Shown here: in pieces, positions 1 through 9,690 of the stretch
How the letters are laid out: each line of letters begins with the position of its first letter
Position numbering within the stretch: position 1 is the stretch's first letter
Source: Streptomyces diastatochromogenes
GTDB taxonomy: Bacteria > Actinomycetota > Actinomycetes > Streptomycetales > Streptomycetaceae
Assembly (NCBI GenBank): GCA_026913215.1
Contig: JAPTYK010000001.1
Coordinates: forward strand, 2,418,001-2,482,000
Length of the DNA: 64,000 bases
Direction of reading: 5' to 3'
Position numbers and translations under genes: made by a program
The notes under the pieces: generated by a model
Databases searched by the model: none
What the model saw: the letters and a program-made list of their open reading frames with translations, nothing else
What the model was told of the DNA's origin: nothing

Positions 1-342
1 GCTGGAGCTCCTCGTCCATGGAGTGCTGCGTCGGCGCGTCCTTGCCCTGCTGGGTGGCGACCTCGGGGCAGAGCACGATGTCGCCGAGGAGGCCCTGCGG
101 GGCTCCTCGTCGTCCTTCGACGGCGGGCGCAGCTCGTCCATCGGGAAGGACATGACGTCCGTCGGGCCGGGCAGGTCCATCCACTGGATGTGGAGCTGCT
201 CCATCGCCTCCGCGTCCACGACGATCACCGAGAGCTCGGAGAGCGGGTGGATGCGCATCCGCGCGAGCGCGTAGCGGGCGATGTCGAGGATCGCCTGCTC
301 GTCGACCTCGGTTCCGGACTCGTTGTTGACGTCGATCGACAT
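1..342 (-). CDS. ybeY: YbeY endoribonuclease (partial, frame-broken)
   Basis: YbeY is a metal-dependent single-strand endoribonuclease that acts in 16S rRNA 3' end maturation and ribosome quality control. The N-terminus reads [10 protein letters not shown] and is followed by the family segment [20 protein letters not shown] (about residues 55-75). The C-terminus with the zinc motif HGxLHLxGYDH lies beyond the window edge. Near position 105-110 the frame breaks: restoring one C in a run of four recovers [12 protein letters not shown], so one base appears to have been lost. The ATG lies 22 bases downstream of the phoH stop, so phoH and ybeY are one transcription unit, the usual arrangement. I take the break to be a sequence error because the rest of the protein is typical. 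Confidence 0.85.
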   Translation of the reverse strand, partial: MSIDVNNESGTEVDEQAILDIARYALARMRIHPLSELSVIVVDAEAMEQLHIQWMDLPGPTDVMSFPMDELRPPSKDDEEPRRASSATSCSAPRSPPSRARTRRRSTPWTRSSS

Positions 343-364
343 GTGCTGTTTCTGCTTCTCTCGC

Positions 365-1408
365 TTAATGTCGCAGCCCGTTGCGGCTGTCGTACTGCTC
401 GTACGCGTCGACGATACGGCCGACGAGCTTGTGCCGGACGACATCCTGCGACGTGAGCGTCGAGAAGTGCACGTCCGGGACGCCGTCCAGGATGTCGCGG
501 ACCTGCCGCAGACCGCTCTTCGTCCCGTTCGGCAGGTCGACCTGGGTGATGTCACCGGTGATGACGATCTTCGAGTCGAAGCCGAGGCGGGTGAGGAACA
601 TCTTCATCTGCTCGGGGTTCGTGTTCTGCGCCTCGTCGAGGATGATGAACGCGTCGTTGAGCGTCCGTCCGCGCATGTACGCCAGGGGCGCGACCTCGAT
701 CGTCCCGCTCGCCATGAGCTTGGGGATCGAGTCGGGGTCGAGCATGTCGTGCAGGGCGTCGTAGAGCGGCCGCAGGTACGGGTCGATCTTCTCGTAGAGC
801 GTGCCGGGCAGGAAGCCGAGCCGCTCGCCCGCCTCGACGGCGGGCCGGGTCAGGATGATCCGGTTGACCTGCTTGGACTGCAGGGCCTGGACCGCCTTCG
901 CCATGGCGAGGTAGGTCTTGCCGGTGCCGGCGGGGCCGATGCCGAAGACGATCGTGTGCTTGTCGATCGCGTCGACGTACCGCTTCTGGTTGAGCGTCTT
1001 GGGACGGATCGTGCGTCCCCGGCTGGAGAGGATGTTCTGCGTGAGCACCTCGGCGGGAGTCTCCTCGCCGCCCTCCGCCGATCCGTCCCCGCTCGCCCTG
1101 AGCATGGCGATCGAGCGTTCCACTGCGTCCTCCGTCATCGGCTGACCGGTGCGGAGCACCAGCATCATCTCGTCGAACAGGCGCTGGATGAGGGCGACTT
1201 CCACCGCGTCGCCGACCGCGCTGACCTGATTGCCCCGGACGTGGATGTCGGCGAGCGGGAACGACCGCTCGATCACGCGGAGCAGGGAGTCACCGGATCC
1301 GAGGATCGTCACCATGGGGTGCTTCGCGGGGACGGTGAAGTGGGCGCGGGCCTGTCCTGGCACCCCGTCGTGGGATGCCCCGTTGTGGGCTGTGGGTGTC
1401 TGAGTCAT
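365..1408 (-). CDS. phoH: PhoH-like ATPase
   Basis: Cytoplasmic P-loop ATPase of the PhoH family, linked to RNA metabolism and commonly paired with ybeY. From the chosen ATG the protein is 347 residues, normal for actinobacteria. Walker A is GPAGTGKT at 158-165 and Walker B is IILDEAQN at 255-262; the LTRPA and [11 protein letters not shown] motifs are also present. An in-frame extension upstream (24 residues, ATG at 1480) exists, but the [10 protein letters not shown] start fits the family better; I see no clear ribosome site at either. The frame is intact. It is the upstream gene of phoH-ybeY on the minus strand. Confidence 0.93.
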   Translation of the reverse strand: MTQTPTAHNGASHDGVPGQARAHFTVPAKHPMVTILGSGDSLLRVIERSFPLADIHVRGNQVSAVGDAVEVALIQRLFDEMMLVLRTGQPMTEDAVERSIAMLRASGDGSAEGGEETPAEVLTQNILSSRGRTIRPKTLNQKRYVDAIDKHTIVFGIGPAGTGKTYLAMAKAVQALQSKQVNRIILTRPAVEAGERLGFLPGTLYEKIDPYLRPLYDALHDMLDPDSIPKLMASGTIEVAPLAYMRGRTLNDAFIILDEAQNTNPEQMKMFLTRLGFDSKIVITGDITQVDLPNGTKSGLRQVRDILDGVPDVHFSTLTSQDVVRHKLVGRIVDAYEQYDSRNGLRH

Positions 1409-1514
1409 GGGCCGGCACTGTGGCCTGCGCATACCTCCCGCTGAAGGGTTCTCGCCGCTCGACAACCTCTCGGCTACCAAGCCTACGACCAGGCGCCGAC
1501 AAGCTCGTAGGGGT

Positions 1515-2630
1515 TTACGGATGAGCGGCCCGGAAGCCGATGGTCGGCACGGCCCTGCGGAGCGGCCAGGCGCGGGCGGGGGCGGGCAGGAGCCGCTCCA
1601 GGAAGGCGTAGCGGCCGCGCAGCGCCTCGGGGTCCTGCCGGGCGTGGCCCTGGACGTGCTGCCACCAGGCGGCGATCTCGCCCCAGGTCGGGGCGGACAG
1701 CGAGCCGCCGAACTCCTGCACGGAGAGCGCGGCGGTCAGCCCGGCGAAGGCGAGGCGGTCGGCGAGCGGCCAGTCGGCGAGGGTGCCGGTGACGAAACCG
1801 GCGACGAAGACGTCCCCGGCGCCGGTCGGGTCGAGGGCGGAGACCTGGATCGCGGGGACCTCGGCGGTCTCGCCGGTGGCGCCGTCGACGGCGTAGGCGC
1901 CCTCGGAACCGAGGGTGACCACGGCGTAGCGGACCTTGTCGGCGAGGGCGCGGGCGGCGGCCCGGGGCAGTCGGTGCGGGTGTAGCGCATCGCCTCGGCG
2001 GCGTTGGGCAGGAAGGCCTCGCAGTGCTGGAGGTCGGTGAGTCCGGCCAGGTCCCAGCGGCCGGTGTCGTCCCAGCCGACGTCGGCGAAGACCTTGGCGC
2101 CGCCCCGGGCGGCCTGGGCGACCCACTCCTCGGAGCGGCCGGGCACGAGGGAGGCGACGGCCGCGCGCGTGCGGCGGGTAGGCGGGCAGGGCGCCGTCGA
2201 GCGGCGGGGCCTCGTGGCCGTGGGAGACCATCGTGCGCTCGCCCTCGTAGGCCATGGAGACGGTGACGGGCGAGTGCCACCCCGGCACGGTCCGGGACAG
2301 CGACAGGTCGATGCCCTCGCCCTGCTCCAGGGCGTCCCAGCAGTACTCGCCGTAGTGGTCGTCGCCGAACGCGGCGGCGAGCGAGGTCCGCAGTCCGAGC
2401 CGGGCGAGCGCGGTGGCCATGTTGGCGACGCCGCCGGGGCTCGACCCCATGCCCCGGGCCCAGGACTCGGTGCCGCGCACGGGGGCGCTGTCCAGGCCGG
2501 TGAAGATGATGTCGAGGAAGACCGTGCCGGTGAGGAAGACGTCGCAGGCGGGGTCGGTGGGCTCGCGCAGGCACACCAACGGGTCGACCCCGGCGTCGTG
2601 TTGCGGCTGCTCTCCCCTTGCTGTGGTCAC
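1515..2630 (-). CDS. PfkB-family carbohydrate kinase (two frame breaks)
   Basis: Sugar or nucleoside kinase of the ribokinase/PfkB fold. The N-terminus holds the first PfkB pattern around SSPGGVANMATALARLG, and the C-terminus holds the phosphoryl-transfer motif DPTGAGDVFVAGF with the catalytic Asp. The middle (RSEEWVAQAARGGAKVFADVGWDD) is read in another frame between about 2165 and 1965. The right-hand break is a GC-dinucleotide stretch near 2160-2170 (two bases lost or one gained); the left is one C lost from a run at 1961-1969. Restored, the protein is about 370 residues. It starts with GTG. The sugar specificity cannot be read from the sequence. It lies just upstream of phoH on the same strand. 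Confidence 0.82.
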   Translation of the reverse strand: MTTARGEQPQHDAGVDPLVCLREPTDPACDVFLTGTVFLDIIFTGLDSAPVRGTESWARGMGSSPGGVANMATALARLGLRTSLAAAFGDDHYGEYCWDALEQGEGIDLSLSRTVPGWHSPVTVSMAYEGERTMVSHGHEAPPLDGALPAYPPHARGRRLPRARPLRGVGRPGRPGRRQGLRRRRLGRHRPLGPGRTHRPPALRGLPAQRRRGDALHPHRLPRAAARALADKVRYAVVTLGSEGAYAVDGATGETAEVPAIQVSALDPTGAGDVFVAGFVTGTLADWPLADRLAFAGLTAALSVQEFGGSLSAPTWGEIAAWWQHVQGHARQDPEALRGRYAFLERLLPAPARAWPLRRAVPTIGFRAAHP

Positions 2631-2897
2631 GGCAGGCTCCCCGGTCGTGGTGCGGATCAGATCAGTGTGCCCGATGGGGTGGGGTGGCGGGTGGGACGCA
2701 CAAGAAGAGCGGCCCTTTACCCCTGATCCCCACCCCCAAACCTTACGTGACCCAGATCACACCCCGAACCGCCGGAAACCACCTTCTCCCGCCGCTCACC
2801 CGCTTGATACACATGTCCCGCGACCCCGTGCCCCGGGCCCTGGGCACACCATCGGGCGCTCCACCCCTTCCCCCCCTTTCCGTTCCAGGGAACGCCC

Positions 2898-4337
2898 ATG
2901 TCCTCGCGGACCCGCGACGCCGGGGCCCTCGCCGCCCTCGTCGCCCTCTTCACCACCGGCTACCTCGCCCCGTACCTCCTGCCGACCGTCGTCGGCCGCC
3001 TCTCCGCCGGACTCGGCCTCACCCCCGCCCAGGCGGGCCTGATCGGCTCCGTCCTGCTCCTCGGCTCCTCCACCGCCGGCTTCACGCTCGCCGCGCACGG
3101 GCACCGGATCGGCCCCGCCGGGCCGCCCGCGCCGGCCTGCTCGCGATGGTCATCGGATACGGCTCCGCCGCCGCGACCGGCCTCGTGCCCCTGGTGATCG
3201 CGGGCGCCGTCCTCGGCGGCCTCGGCTCGGGCACGGCGACGGCCGTGGCCGTCGCCGGCATCGCGGGACGGCCCGACCCGCACCGCGCCTCGACCCTCGG
3301 CCTCCTCTCCGTCTCGGCGACGGCCGGCGCCCTCTACCTGACCCTCCCGCACCTGGCGGCGGCCACTCCGCCCCCTGCTCGCCCTCGCCTGCGCGGCGAC
3401 CCTGGCCTGGCCGGTCACGAGCCGCCTGCCGGACGCCACGGGCGCGGGACGGGAAGGTGCGGCGGCCGCGCGGGCGGGACGGGAGGGCGCCACAACCGCA
3501 CACGCGGTACGGGAAGGCGCCGTGACCGCACACGCGGTACGGGAAGGCACCACAACCACGCACGCGGTACGGGAAGGCGCCACAACCACGCACGCGGTAC
3601 GGGATGCAGAGGCGGCCGCGCAGGCCGTGCGGGAGGCCGAGGCGGCCGCGCACGCGGCATCGGGCTCCGTGCCCTCCCCCACCGGCGGGCCGGTGCCGTC
3701 CTCGCCGGGGGCATCCTGTGCTGGTCTCTCGCGCAGAACGCGCTCTGGGGCGTGAGCGGCCGCATCGGCCTCACCCAGGCCGGCCTGTCCGAGGTCACCG
3801 TGGGCGTGGTCTTCGCGGCGGCGCTCGGCGCAGGTCTCGCCGGCGTCACGGCGGCGGGCGCGCTCGGCTCACGGCTGGGCCGGGCGGTCCCGATCGGCGC
3901 GGGCACGGTGACGATCGCGGGCTGCGTCCTGCTGAGCTCGACCGCGGAAGGCCTCGCGGGCTTCGCGACCGGCGAGATCGCGTGGAACGCGGTCTACCCG
4001 GTGGTCCTGTCCTACCTGCTGGGCCTGGCCGCCTCCCTCGACCCGCGCGGCCGCTGGGCCGTCATGGTCGGCTCGGCCTCGTCCCTCGGGACGGCGTGCG
4101 GCCCGGCGGTCGGCTCCCTGCTCTCCGACCGCGCCGGCTACCCGGGCATGGGCCTGCTGCTGTGCGCCCTGCTGTTGCTGGTGGCGGCCCCGATGACGGC
4201 GGTGGCCCGGCGGGCGGTCCGGAATCCGGCCCCGCCGGTGCTCGACGCACGGGGGTCCGGGACCGGAGTCCCCGCCCGCCCCCGCCCCGGACTACTCCGA
4301 GGCTCCGAACTCGTACGCCGCGACCTCGGCCAGATAG
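2898..4337 (+). CDS. MFS transporter with repeat-expanded central loop (frame breaks)
   Basis: Twelve-helix major facilitator. The first half (ALAALVALFTTGYLAPYLLP onward) and second half (VLAGGILCWSLAQNALWG, then VGVVFAAALGAGLAGVTAAG) are hydrophobic and MFS-like. Frame breaks sit near 3115 (one G lost), 3360-3372 (one G and one C lost) and 3690 (one base lost). Between helices 6 and 7, seven 30-bp units at 3441-3650 encode a charged Ala/Thr/His-rich loop (HAVREGATTT-like). The true 3' end is uncertain: the frame stays open, and the first plausible stop is TAG at 4335-4337, overlapping the convergent deaminase gene. Substrate unknown; drug or metabolite export is a guess. Confidence 0.68.
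3441..3650 (+). repeat. 30-bp tandem repeat inside the MFS gene
   Basis: Seven head-to-tail 30-bp units. The three at 3501-3590 are nearly identical; the outer ones are diverged. The unit is a multiple of three, so copy number can change without breaking the frame. The peptide unit is about HAVREGATTT and lies in the predicted cytoplasmic loop of the transporter. Confidence 0.9.
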
Positions 4338-5299
4338 CGCGCCCTGCGCGGCTCGTCGTCCTCCAGGAACGACGCCTCGAACGAGTTCCGGGCCAGCTCC
4401 CGGAGCTGCTCCGGCGTCAGCCCCAGCGCGTCCCGCACCCCGTCGAAGTTGTCCCCCGCGTACCCCCCGAAGTACGCCGGGTCGTCGGAGTTGACGGTCA
4501 CGAGCAGCCCGGCCGTCATCATCGCGCGCAGCGGATGGTCGGCGAGGGTGTCGATGACGCGGAGCCGGACGTTCGACAGGGGGCAGAGGGTGAGCGGCAC
4601 CCGCTCGCGGGCCAGCCGCTCGACGAGCGACGGGTCCTCCATGCAGCGCAGGCCGTGGTCGATCCGCTCCACGCCGAGGACGTCGAGGGCTTCGCGCACA
4701 TAGGCGGCGGGGCCCTCCTCGCCCGCGTGGGCGACGCGGCGCAGACCGAGCCGGGCGGCCTCCTCGTACACCTCGCGGAACTTGGCCGGCGGGTGGCCGA
4801 CCTCGGCCGAGTCGAGGCCGACGCCGGTGATCCGGCGGAGGTACGGCTTCGCGGCCTCCAGGGTCGCGAGCGCCGACTCGGCGGACTCGTCGCGCAGGAA
4901 GCACAGGATGAGCCGGGTGGAGATCCCGTACCGCTCCTCGGCCCGGTCGAGGGAGGCGCCGAGCCCCTCGATCACGGTCCCGATCGGGACGCCGCGGGCG
5001 ATGTGCGCCTGCGGGTCGAAGAAGATCTCGGCGTGCCGGACGCCCTGGGCGGCGGCCCGCTCCAGATAGGCGTCGGCGAGCTCGGTGAAGTCCTCGGCGG
5101 TGCGCAGGACCGCCATCAGGTTGTAGTAGAGGTCCAGGAAGGACTGGAGGTCGCTGAAGCTGTACGCCTCGCGGAGGGCCTCGGTGTCGGCGTACGGCAG
5201 GGTGACGCCGTTGCGGGCGGCGAGCGCGAAGGCGAGCTCGGGTTCGAGGGTGCCTTCGATGTGGAGGTGCAGTTCGGCCTTGGGTACAGGCATGTTCAC
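4292..5299 (-). CDS. Adenosine/adenine deaminase
   Basis: Zinc-dependent purine deaminase of the metallo-amidohydrolase superfamily (335 residues, intact). Visible ligands and catalytic motifs are [12 protein letters not shown] near the N-terminus, HAGEEGP (His and catalytic Glu), [12 protein letters not shown], and [12 protein letters not shown] (Asp ligand). [34 protein letters not shown] and [10 protein letters not shown] match what I remember of the bacterial adenine deaminase (AAH1-like) branch more closely than classical adenosine deaminase, so adenine to hypoxanthine is at least as likely as adenosine to inosine. ATG overlaps the rnz stop by 4 bases (ATGA), so it is translationally coupled. 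It is convergent with the MFS gene. Confidence 0.9.
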   Translation of the reverse strand: MNMPVPKAELHLHIEGTLEPELAFALAARNGVTLPYADTEALREAYSFSDLQSFLDLYYNLMAVLRTAEDFTELADAYLERAAAQGVRHAEIFFDPQAHIARGVPIGTVIEGLGASLDRAEERYGISTRLILCFLRDESAESALATLEAAKPYLRRITGVGLDSAEVGHPPAKFREVYEEAARLGLRRVAHAGEEGPAAYVREALDVLGVERIDHGLRCMEDPSLVERLARERVPLTLCPLSNVRLRVIDTLADHPLRAMMTAGLLVTVNSDDPAYFGGYAGDNFDGVRDALGLTPEQLRELARNSFEASFLEDDEPRRARYLAEVAAYEFGASE

Positions 5300-6200
5300 G
5301 TTCGTTTCGGTACGGGGACCCTCATGAGGTCCTGGGCAATGCTCAGCTCGCCGTCGAACCCGGCCGCCCGCGCCTGCTGCTCGAAGGCGGCGGGGTCGGA
5401 GTAGCGCTGCGAGAAGTGGGTCAGGACGAGGTGCCGGACGCCCGCGTCCCGGGCGACGGCGGCGGCCTGTCCGGCCGTCAGGTGGCCGTGGTCGGTGGCG
5501 AGGCGGACGTCCTCGTCGAGGAAGGTCGACTCGATGACGAGCATGTCGGCGCCTTCGGCGAGGGCGTGCACCCCGTCGCAGAGCCGGGTGTCCATGACGA
5601 AGGCGAAGCGCTGCCCGCGCCGGACCTCGCTGACGTCGTCGAGGGTGACCCCGCCGAGGGCGCCCTCGCGCTGGATCCGGCCGACGTCGGGGCCCTTGAT
5701 GCCGTGCGCGGCGAGCTTCTCGGGCAGGAGGCGGCGCCCGTCGGGCTCGGTGATGCGGTAGCCGTAGGACTCGACGGGGTGGGAGAGCAGGCGGGCGTCG
5801 AGGGTGAAGTCCTCGGTGACGGCGAGCGGCCCGTCGGCGGCGACCGGCGCCTCGGTCAGCCGCACGGTCTCGCGGTAGGCCGTGGCGTACCGCAGCCGGT
5901 CGAAGAAGTGCTGCCCGCTCGCCGGGTAATGGGCGGTGACCGGGTGGGGGACCTGGTCGAGGTTGATCCGCTGGATCACCCCGGCCAGGCCGAGCGAATG
6001 GTCGCCGTGGAAGTGCGTGACGCAGATCCGGTCGAGGTCGTGCGCGGCGACCCCGGCGCGCAGCATCTGCCGCTGGGTGCCCTCGCCGGGATCGAAGAGG
6101 ATGCCCTTCCGTCCCAGCGCAGCACGTAGCCGTTGTGGTTGCGGTGCCGGGTCGGGACCTGGCTCGCGGTCCCGAGGACGACCAGTTCGCGTACGGACAT
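5296..6200 (-). CDS. rnz: Ribonuclease Z (one frame break)
   Basis: tRNA 3' processing endonuclease of the metallo-beta-lactamase fold. The N-terminus is [20 protein letters not shown]; the zinc motif [11 protein letters not shown] follows the break, and later ligands appear in [10 protein letters not shown] and [15 protein letters not shown] single base is lost at about 6108-6112, where the expected reading is [20 protein letters not shown]. Restored length is about 301 residues, which is normal. It starts 3 bases after the HIT gene stop and overlaps the deaminase start by 4, so HIT-rnz-deaminase form an operon. Confidence 0.9.
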
Positions 6201-6203
6201 GGC

Positions 6204-6563
6204 CTATCCGGGGGGCCAGTTGAGGCCGCGGCCGCCGAGGACGTGCGCGTGGGCGTGGAAGACGGTCTGGCCGGCGCCGGCGCCGGTGTTGAAGACGATC
6301 CGGAAGCCGCTGCCGTCGATCTTCTCCTGGGCGGCGACCTCGCCCGCCTCGCGCAGTATGTCGGCGGCGACGGTCGGCGCGGCGGCGGCCAGCGAGGCGG
6401 CGTCGGGGTAGTGGACGCGCGGGATCACGAGGACGTGCGTGGGCGCCTGCGGGTTGATGTCGCGGAATGCGACGGTGGTCTCCGTCTCGCGCACGATCGT
6501 CGCCGGCACCTCCCCTTCCGCGATCTTGCAGAACAGGCAGTCGCTCTGCGGCTCTCCGGCCAT
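6204..6563 (-). CDS. HIT-family nucleotide hydrolase
   Basis: Small histidine-triad protein of 119 residues, related to Hint purine nucleoside phosphoramidases. The active-site triad is HAHAHVLGG near the C-terminus, and CLFC near the N-terminus is a probable zinc pair. The start at MAGEPQSD is supported by a GAGGAGG ribosome site 8 bases upstream; a longer in-frame reading exists but lacks support. First gene of the operon with rnz and the deaminase. Confidence 0.92.
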   Translation of the reverse strand: MAGEPQSDCLFCKIAEGEVPATIVRETETTVAFRDINPQAPTHVLVIPRVHYPDAASLAAAAPTVAADILREAGEVAAQEKIDGSGFRIVFNTGAGAGQTVFHAHAHVLGGRGLNWPPG

Positions 6564-6664
6564 GTCCCGGACCTCCTCGGTCTGATGATGCCGACTACTG
6601 ACGATCACTACCCGGTCATGCTATCCGCCGCTTCCGACCCCCGCCGAAGGCCTGTGGAAAACCC

Positions 6665-7758
6665 TCAGTCCTTCGGCGCGCGGCGGTTGAGCGCCGAGCG
6701 GCTCACCCAGTACGTGACGATCACGCCCCAGAACAGCACGGTGCCGAGTCCGCTCACCACGCCCGAACCGGAGGACCACAGGACGAGCGAGGCGAGCGAG
6801 TGGAGGCCGAGGAGGCCGACGGCCCCGGCCATGCACAGCACGGGCCGGCAGTTGCGGGCCACCAGGAGCATCGGCCGGCGCAGCCGGGCGGCACCCGGCG
6901 GGCCATCCACACCGCCCACCCGGTCCAGGCGCCGAGGACCACGGCCCCGCCGACGAGCAGCGGGACGGCCGCGTCGGCCCAGCCCGCGCCGTCGGGGATC
7001 ACGATGCGGGCGACGCCGGAGGCGAGGAAGCCGAGGAGGGCGACCCAGCGGGCCCCGGCGGCGGTGTTCCAGGCCATGGCCTCCAGGTTGTAGCGGGCCT
7101 TGCGGTCGTGGAGGTCGAGCGCGGCGGAGGCGACGAAGCCCTCGGCGGCCTGGGTCCAGGCACCGCGCCGGAACCAGCGGCGGCGCAGCCGCAGCAGCGA
7201 GAGGTTGTTGTGGGCCTCGCTGCTCTGCGGGTTGAGGCGCAGCGTCGCCTCGTACGCGCGCTGGGCGGTGGCGTGGTCGCCGCGCCGCTGGGCGGTGAGG
7301 CCGACGAGGAAGTGGGCGGCGTCCTCCTCGGGGGCGAGGTTCACGGCGGTCCGCGCCACCTCGTACGCCTCGACGGTACGCGCGCGCGTGCCGGTGGCCT
7401 CGCCGTGCTCGGCGAGGGCGGTGCCGAGCGCGTAGTGGGTGCCCCAGTGGTTCGGGGCGAGGGCGACGGAGTGCCGGGCGGTGGCCTCGGCCTCCTGGAA
7501 CCGCCGGTCGGCGAGGAGGATGTGGACCCGCATCAGCCAGCCGCCGAGCAGCTCGGGCTCGGCCCGCAGCGCCTGGTCGACGGCGGCCAGGGCGGCGGCC
7601 CGGTCCCCGGCCCGGTGGTGGCAGCGGGCGAGCAGGACGAGCGCCTCGGCGTCCTCCGGTTCGCCCGCCAGGTGCCGGGCGACGAGCTCGCCGGCCTGCG
7701 CGTACCGCCCGGTCTCGTAGAGCGCCTCGGCGCGGGCGAGCTCGGTGGAGGCGGTCAC
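6665..7758 (-). CDS. TPR-repeat membrane protein (one frame break)
   Basis: About 360 residues. The first about 220 are tetratricopeptide repeats (for example ALYETGRYAQAGELVARHL, AHFLVGLTAQRRGDHATAQRAYEATLRLNPQ), a protein-interaction scaffold. Then come hydrophobic segments: WVALLGFLASGVARIVI, AAVPLLVGGAVVLGAWTGW and, after the break, two more ending YWVSRSALNRRAPKD. One G is missing at about 6897 (expected [15 protein letters not shown]). The GTG start overlaps the TGA of the AAA+ gene in GTGA, so the two are coupled. I infer that TPRs face the cytoplasm and may hold the AAA+ partner at the membrane; its function is not known to me. Confidence 0.75.
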
Positions 7759-9115
7759 AGCTTGCGCTTCCGCTTGAGGTGGGCGAGGAGGTCGTCGTAC
7801 AGGCCGCCCTCGTTGGCGAACATGGCGACGTTCCGGGCGGCGGCGAACCACGGCTCCGTGGACGGCTTGATCTGCCTGGCCGCGCCGAGCAGGTCCTTGG
7901 TGGTGATCAGGCGTACGGAGCCGCTGCGGGCGGAGTCGAGGAGCGCGGCCTCGGCGGCGCTCTCGCAGACGTGGGCGAGGTCCGCGCCGGAGAAGTCCTC
8001 GGTGGCCTTGACGAGCTTGCCGAGGTCGACGGCCTCGATGGGGCGCTCCCGCAGGTGGTAGCGGAGGATCGACTCGCGGGCGGCGGCGTCCGGCGGCAGC
8101 ACGAGCAGGGTCCGGTCCAGACGGCCGGGGCGGCGCAGCGCGATGTCCACGTCCCAGGGCACGTTGGTGGCGGCGAGCACGAAGACGCCCTCGTTCCCGG
8201 CGCCGCTCGCGATGCCGTCGAGCTCGGTGAGGAGCTGGTTGACGACGTTGCGCAGACCGCTGTGGTGGGTGCGCGAGCGCTTGGCGCCGAGGGCGTCCAG
8301 CTCGTCGAGGAAGACGACGCAGGGCGCCTGGCGGCGGGCGGTCTCGAAGATGTCGTGGATGTTCTTCTCGGAGGCCCCGATCCACATGTCGAGGACGTCG
8401 GAGAGCGACACGGTGAGGAAGTTGGCGCCGAGCTCGCCCGCGACGGCCCGCGCGATGAAGGTCTTGCCGCAGCCGGGCGGGCCGTACAGGAGCAGGCCGC
8501 CGCGCAGCGACTTGCCGTACAGCCTGCGCAGTTCGGGGTTGCGCATGGGCGCGAGGAAGGCGGCCTCCAGGCGCTCCTTGACCTCCTCCATGCCGCCGAC
8601 GTCGGCGAGGCGCACGGCCCCGGGGCGTCGACGTCCCAGGCGGCGGCGTCCCGGCGGTCCCCTCCCGCCCTCGGCCTGCGGCTCGTCGAGGAACCGGGGC
8701 CCGACGAGGTCCCTCACCTGCTGCTCGGCTGCGTCCCAGTCGAAGGCGGGGGCGACCGGGGCCGCACGGGCTCGACGGGCTTCGCGGGTTCTTCCGCGAC
8801 CGGCGCGGGCGCGGAGGGCTCGACCGGCGCGGGCGCGGGAGGCTCGGCGGGTGCGGGCGCGGAGGGCTCGACCGGCGCGGGCGCCGGGGCTCGGCGGGTG
8901 CGGGCGCGGTCGGCAGCCCCATGGCCCGCACCATCAGCGCCCGCGCGCCCGCGTCGCCCGGCGCGTGCTGGAGGGCGACGGCCGCCTCCGCGACGGCCTC
9001 GTCGTGGCGCCCCTCCGCGAGGAGGAGCTCGGCGAAGTGGAGGCGCAGGGGCACGTCGCCGGGGCGGCGGCCACGGCGGCGCGCAGACTGCGGATGAGGG
9101 GGACTCGTCGGCCAT
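7755..9115 (-). CDS. AAA+ ATPase with N-terminal TPR (several frame breaks)
   Basis: Restored, this is about 450 residues: an N-terminal TPR-like segment (PLRLHFAELLLAEGRHDEAVAEAAVALQHAP), a Pro/Ala/Glu linker with about five 24-bp repeats (8797-8910), then an AAA+ module. The module has Walker A GPPGCGKT, Walker B CVVFLDELDAL, sensor NVPWDVD region and arginine finger RRPGRLDR, typical of the Cdc48/SpoVK/CbbX-like classic AAA clade. Frame breaks lie near 9085, 9060, 8890 and 8625; the ATPase core is intact. ATG at 9113-9115. It is coupled to the TPR membrane gene and divergent from the 9184 gene. The client is unknown; remodelling of a protein complex is the family role. Confidence 0.75.
8797..8910 (-). 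repeat. 24-bp repeats encoding the Pro/Ala linker
   Basis: About five imperfect units encoding VEPSAPAP-like peptides between the TPR and ATPase modules. A multiple of three, so copy changes alter linker length only. Confidence 0.75.
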
Positions 9116-9183
9116 GGGGCCAGCCTAGAAAGGCCGCCCGGCCCCCCGTCCAGCGGGTTGCCCGCCCCCGTAGGCTGCGGCCC

Positions 9184-9690
9184 ATGAGACGCGCCCGCGC
9201 ACCGCGCCGGCTGACGGTGGACGGCCGGGTCTGGCTGTGGAACCTCGGCCACACGCATCCCGGCTGCCGCACCTACGTCACGCTGCGCCGCGCCGAGGCC
9301 CGGAACGCCCTGGTCCGGCTGGTCTTCGAGAGCGGCCCCGGCCGCGTCACTGCGGGTTTCCCGTACGGCGCGGGCGAGGTGGCCGCCGCCGGCGGGCACC
9401 TCAACCTGAACGAACCGGGCGTGATCCGCCGGCTCCTCGACCTGGCGGCGGCCCGCGGCCTCCTCCCGTACGGGAACGGCGTACGGGAGGTCGACGCCTG
9501 GCCGCTCTTCGACGAGCTCACGAAGAACGAGCCCACGGAAGACAAGCCGACGAGGGACGAGCCCACGGAAGACGAGCCCACGAAGGACGAGCCGACGAGG
9601 GACGAGCCGCCGGAGGACGAGCCGACCGAGCACGAGCCGACAGGGGACGAGCCGACGGGGGACGAGCCGACGGGAGCGGAGGGGCCCTAG
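9184..9690 (+). CDS. Hypothetical protein with DEPT-repeat tail
   Basis: 168 residues, intact, family not recognised. The N-terminal 110 residues look folded (RVWLWNLGHTHPGC, RVTAGFPYGAGEVAAAGGHLNLNEPGVIRRLLDLAAARGLLPYG). The last about 55 are ten acidic 15-bp-encoded units of the type DEPTE/DEPTR/DEPTG. No signal peptide or membrane segment. The start is ATG with no strong ribosome site. Divergent from the AAA+ gene (68 bases apart), and its stop overlaps the convergent rsmE stop by 4 bases. Confidence 0.72.
   Translation: MRRARAPRRLTVDGRVWLWNLGHTHPGCRTYVTLRRAEARNALVRLVFESGPGRVTAGFPYGAGEVAAAGGHLNLNEPGVIRRLLDLAAARGLLPYGNGVREVDAWPLFDELTKNEPTEDKPTRDEPTEDEPTKDEPTRDEPPEDEPTEHEPTGDEPTGDEPTGAEGP
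9526..9675 (+). repeat. 15-bp tandem repeat, C-terminal tail
   Basis: Ten 15-bp units at 9526-9675, each encoding (D/N/H)-(E/K)-P-(T/P)-x. The array is in frame and gives an acidic, disordered tail. Confidence 0.9.

Noticed and set aside
3441..3650. CRISPR array from the 30-bp repeats
   Set aside because: Units are contiguous without spacers, in frame inside a transporter gene, and no cas genes are present.
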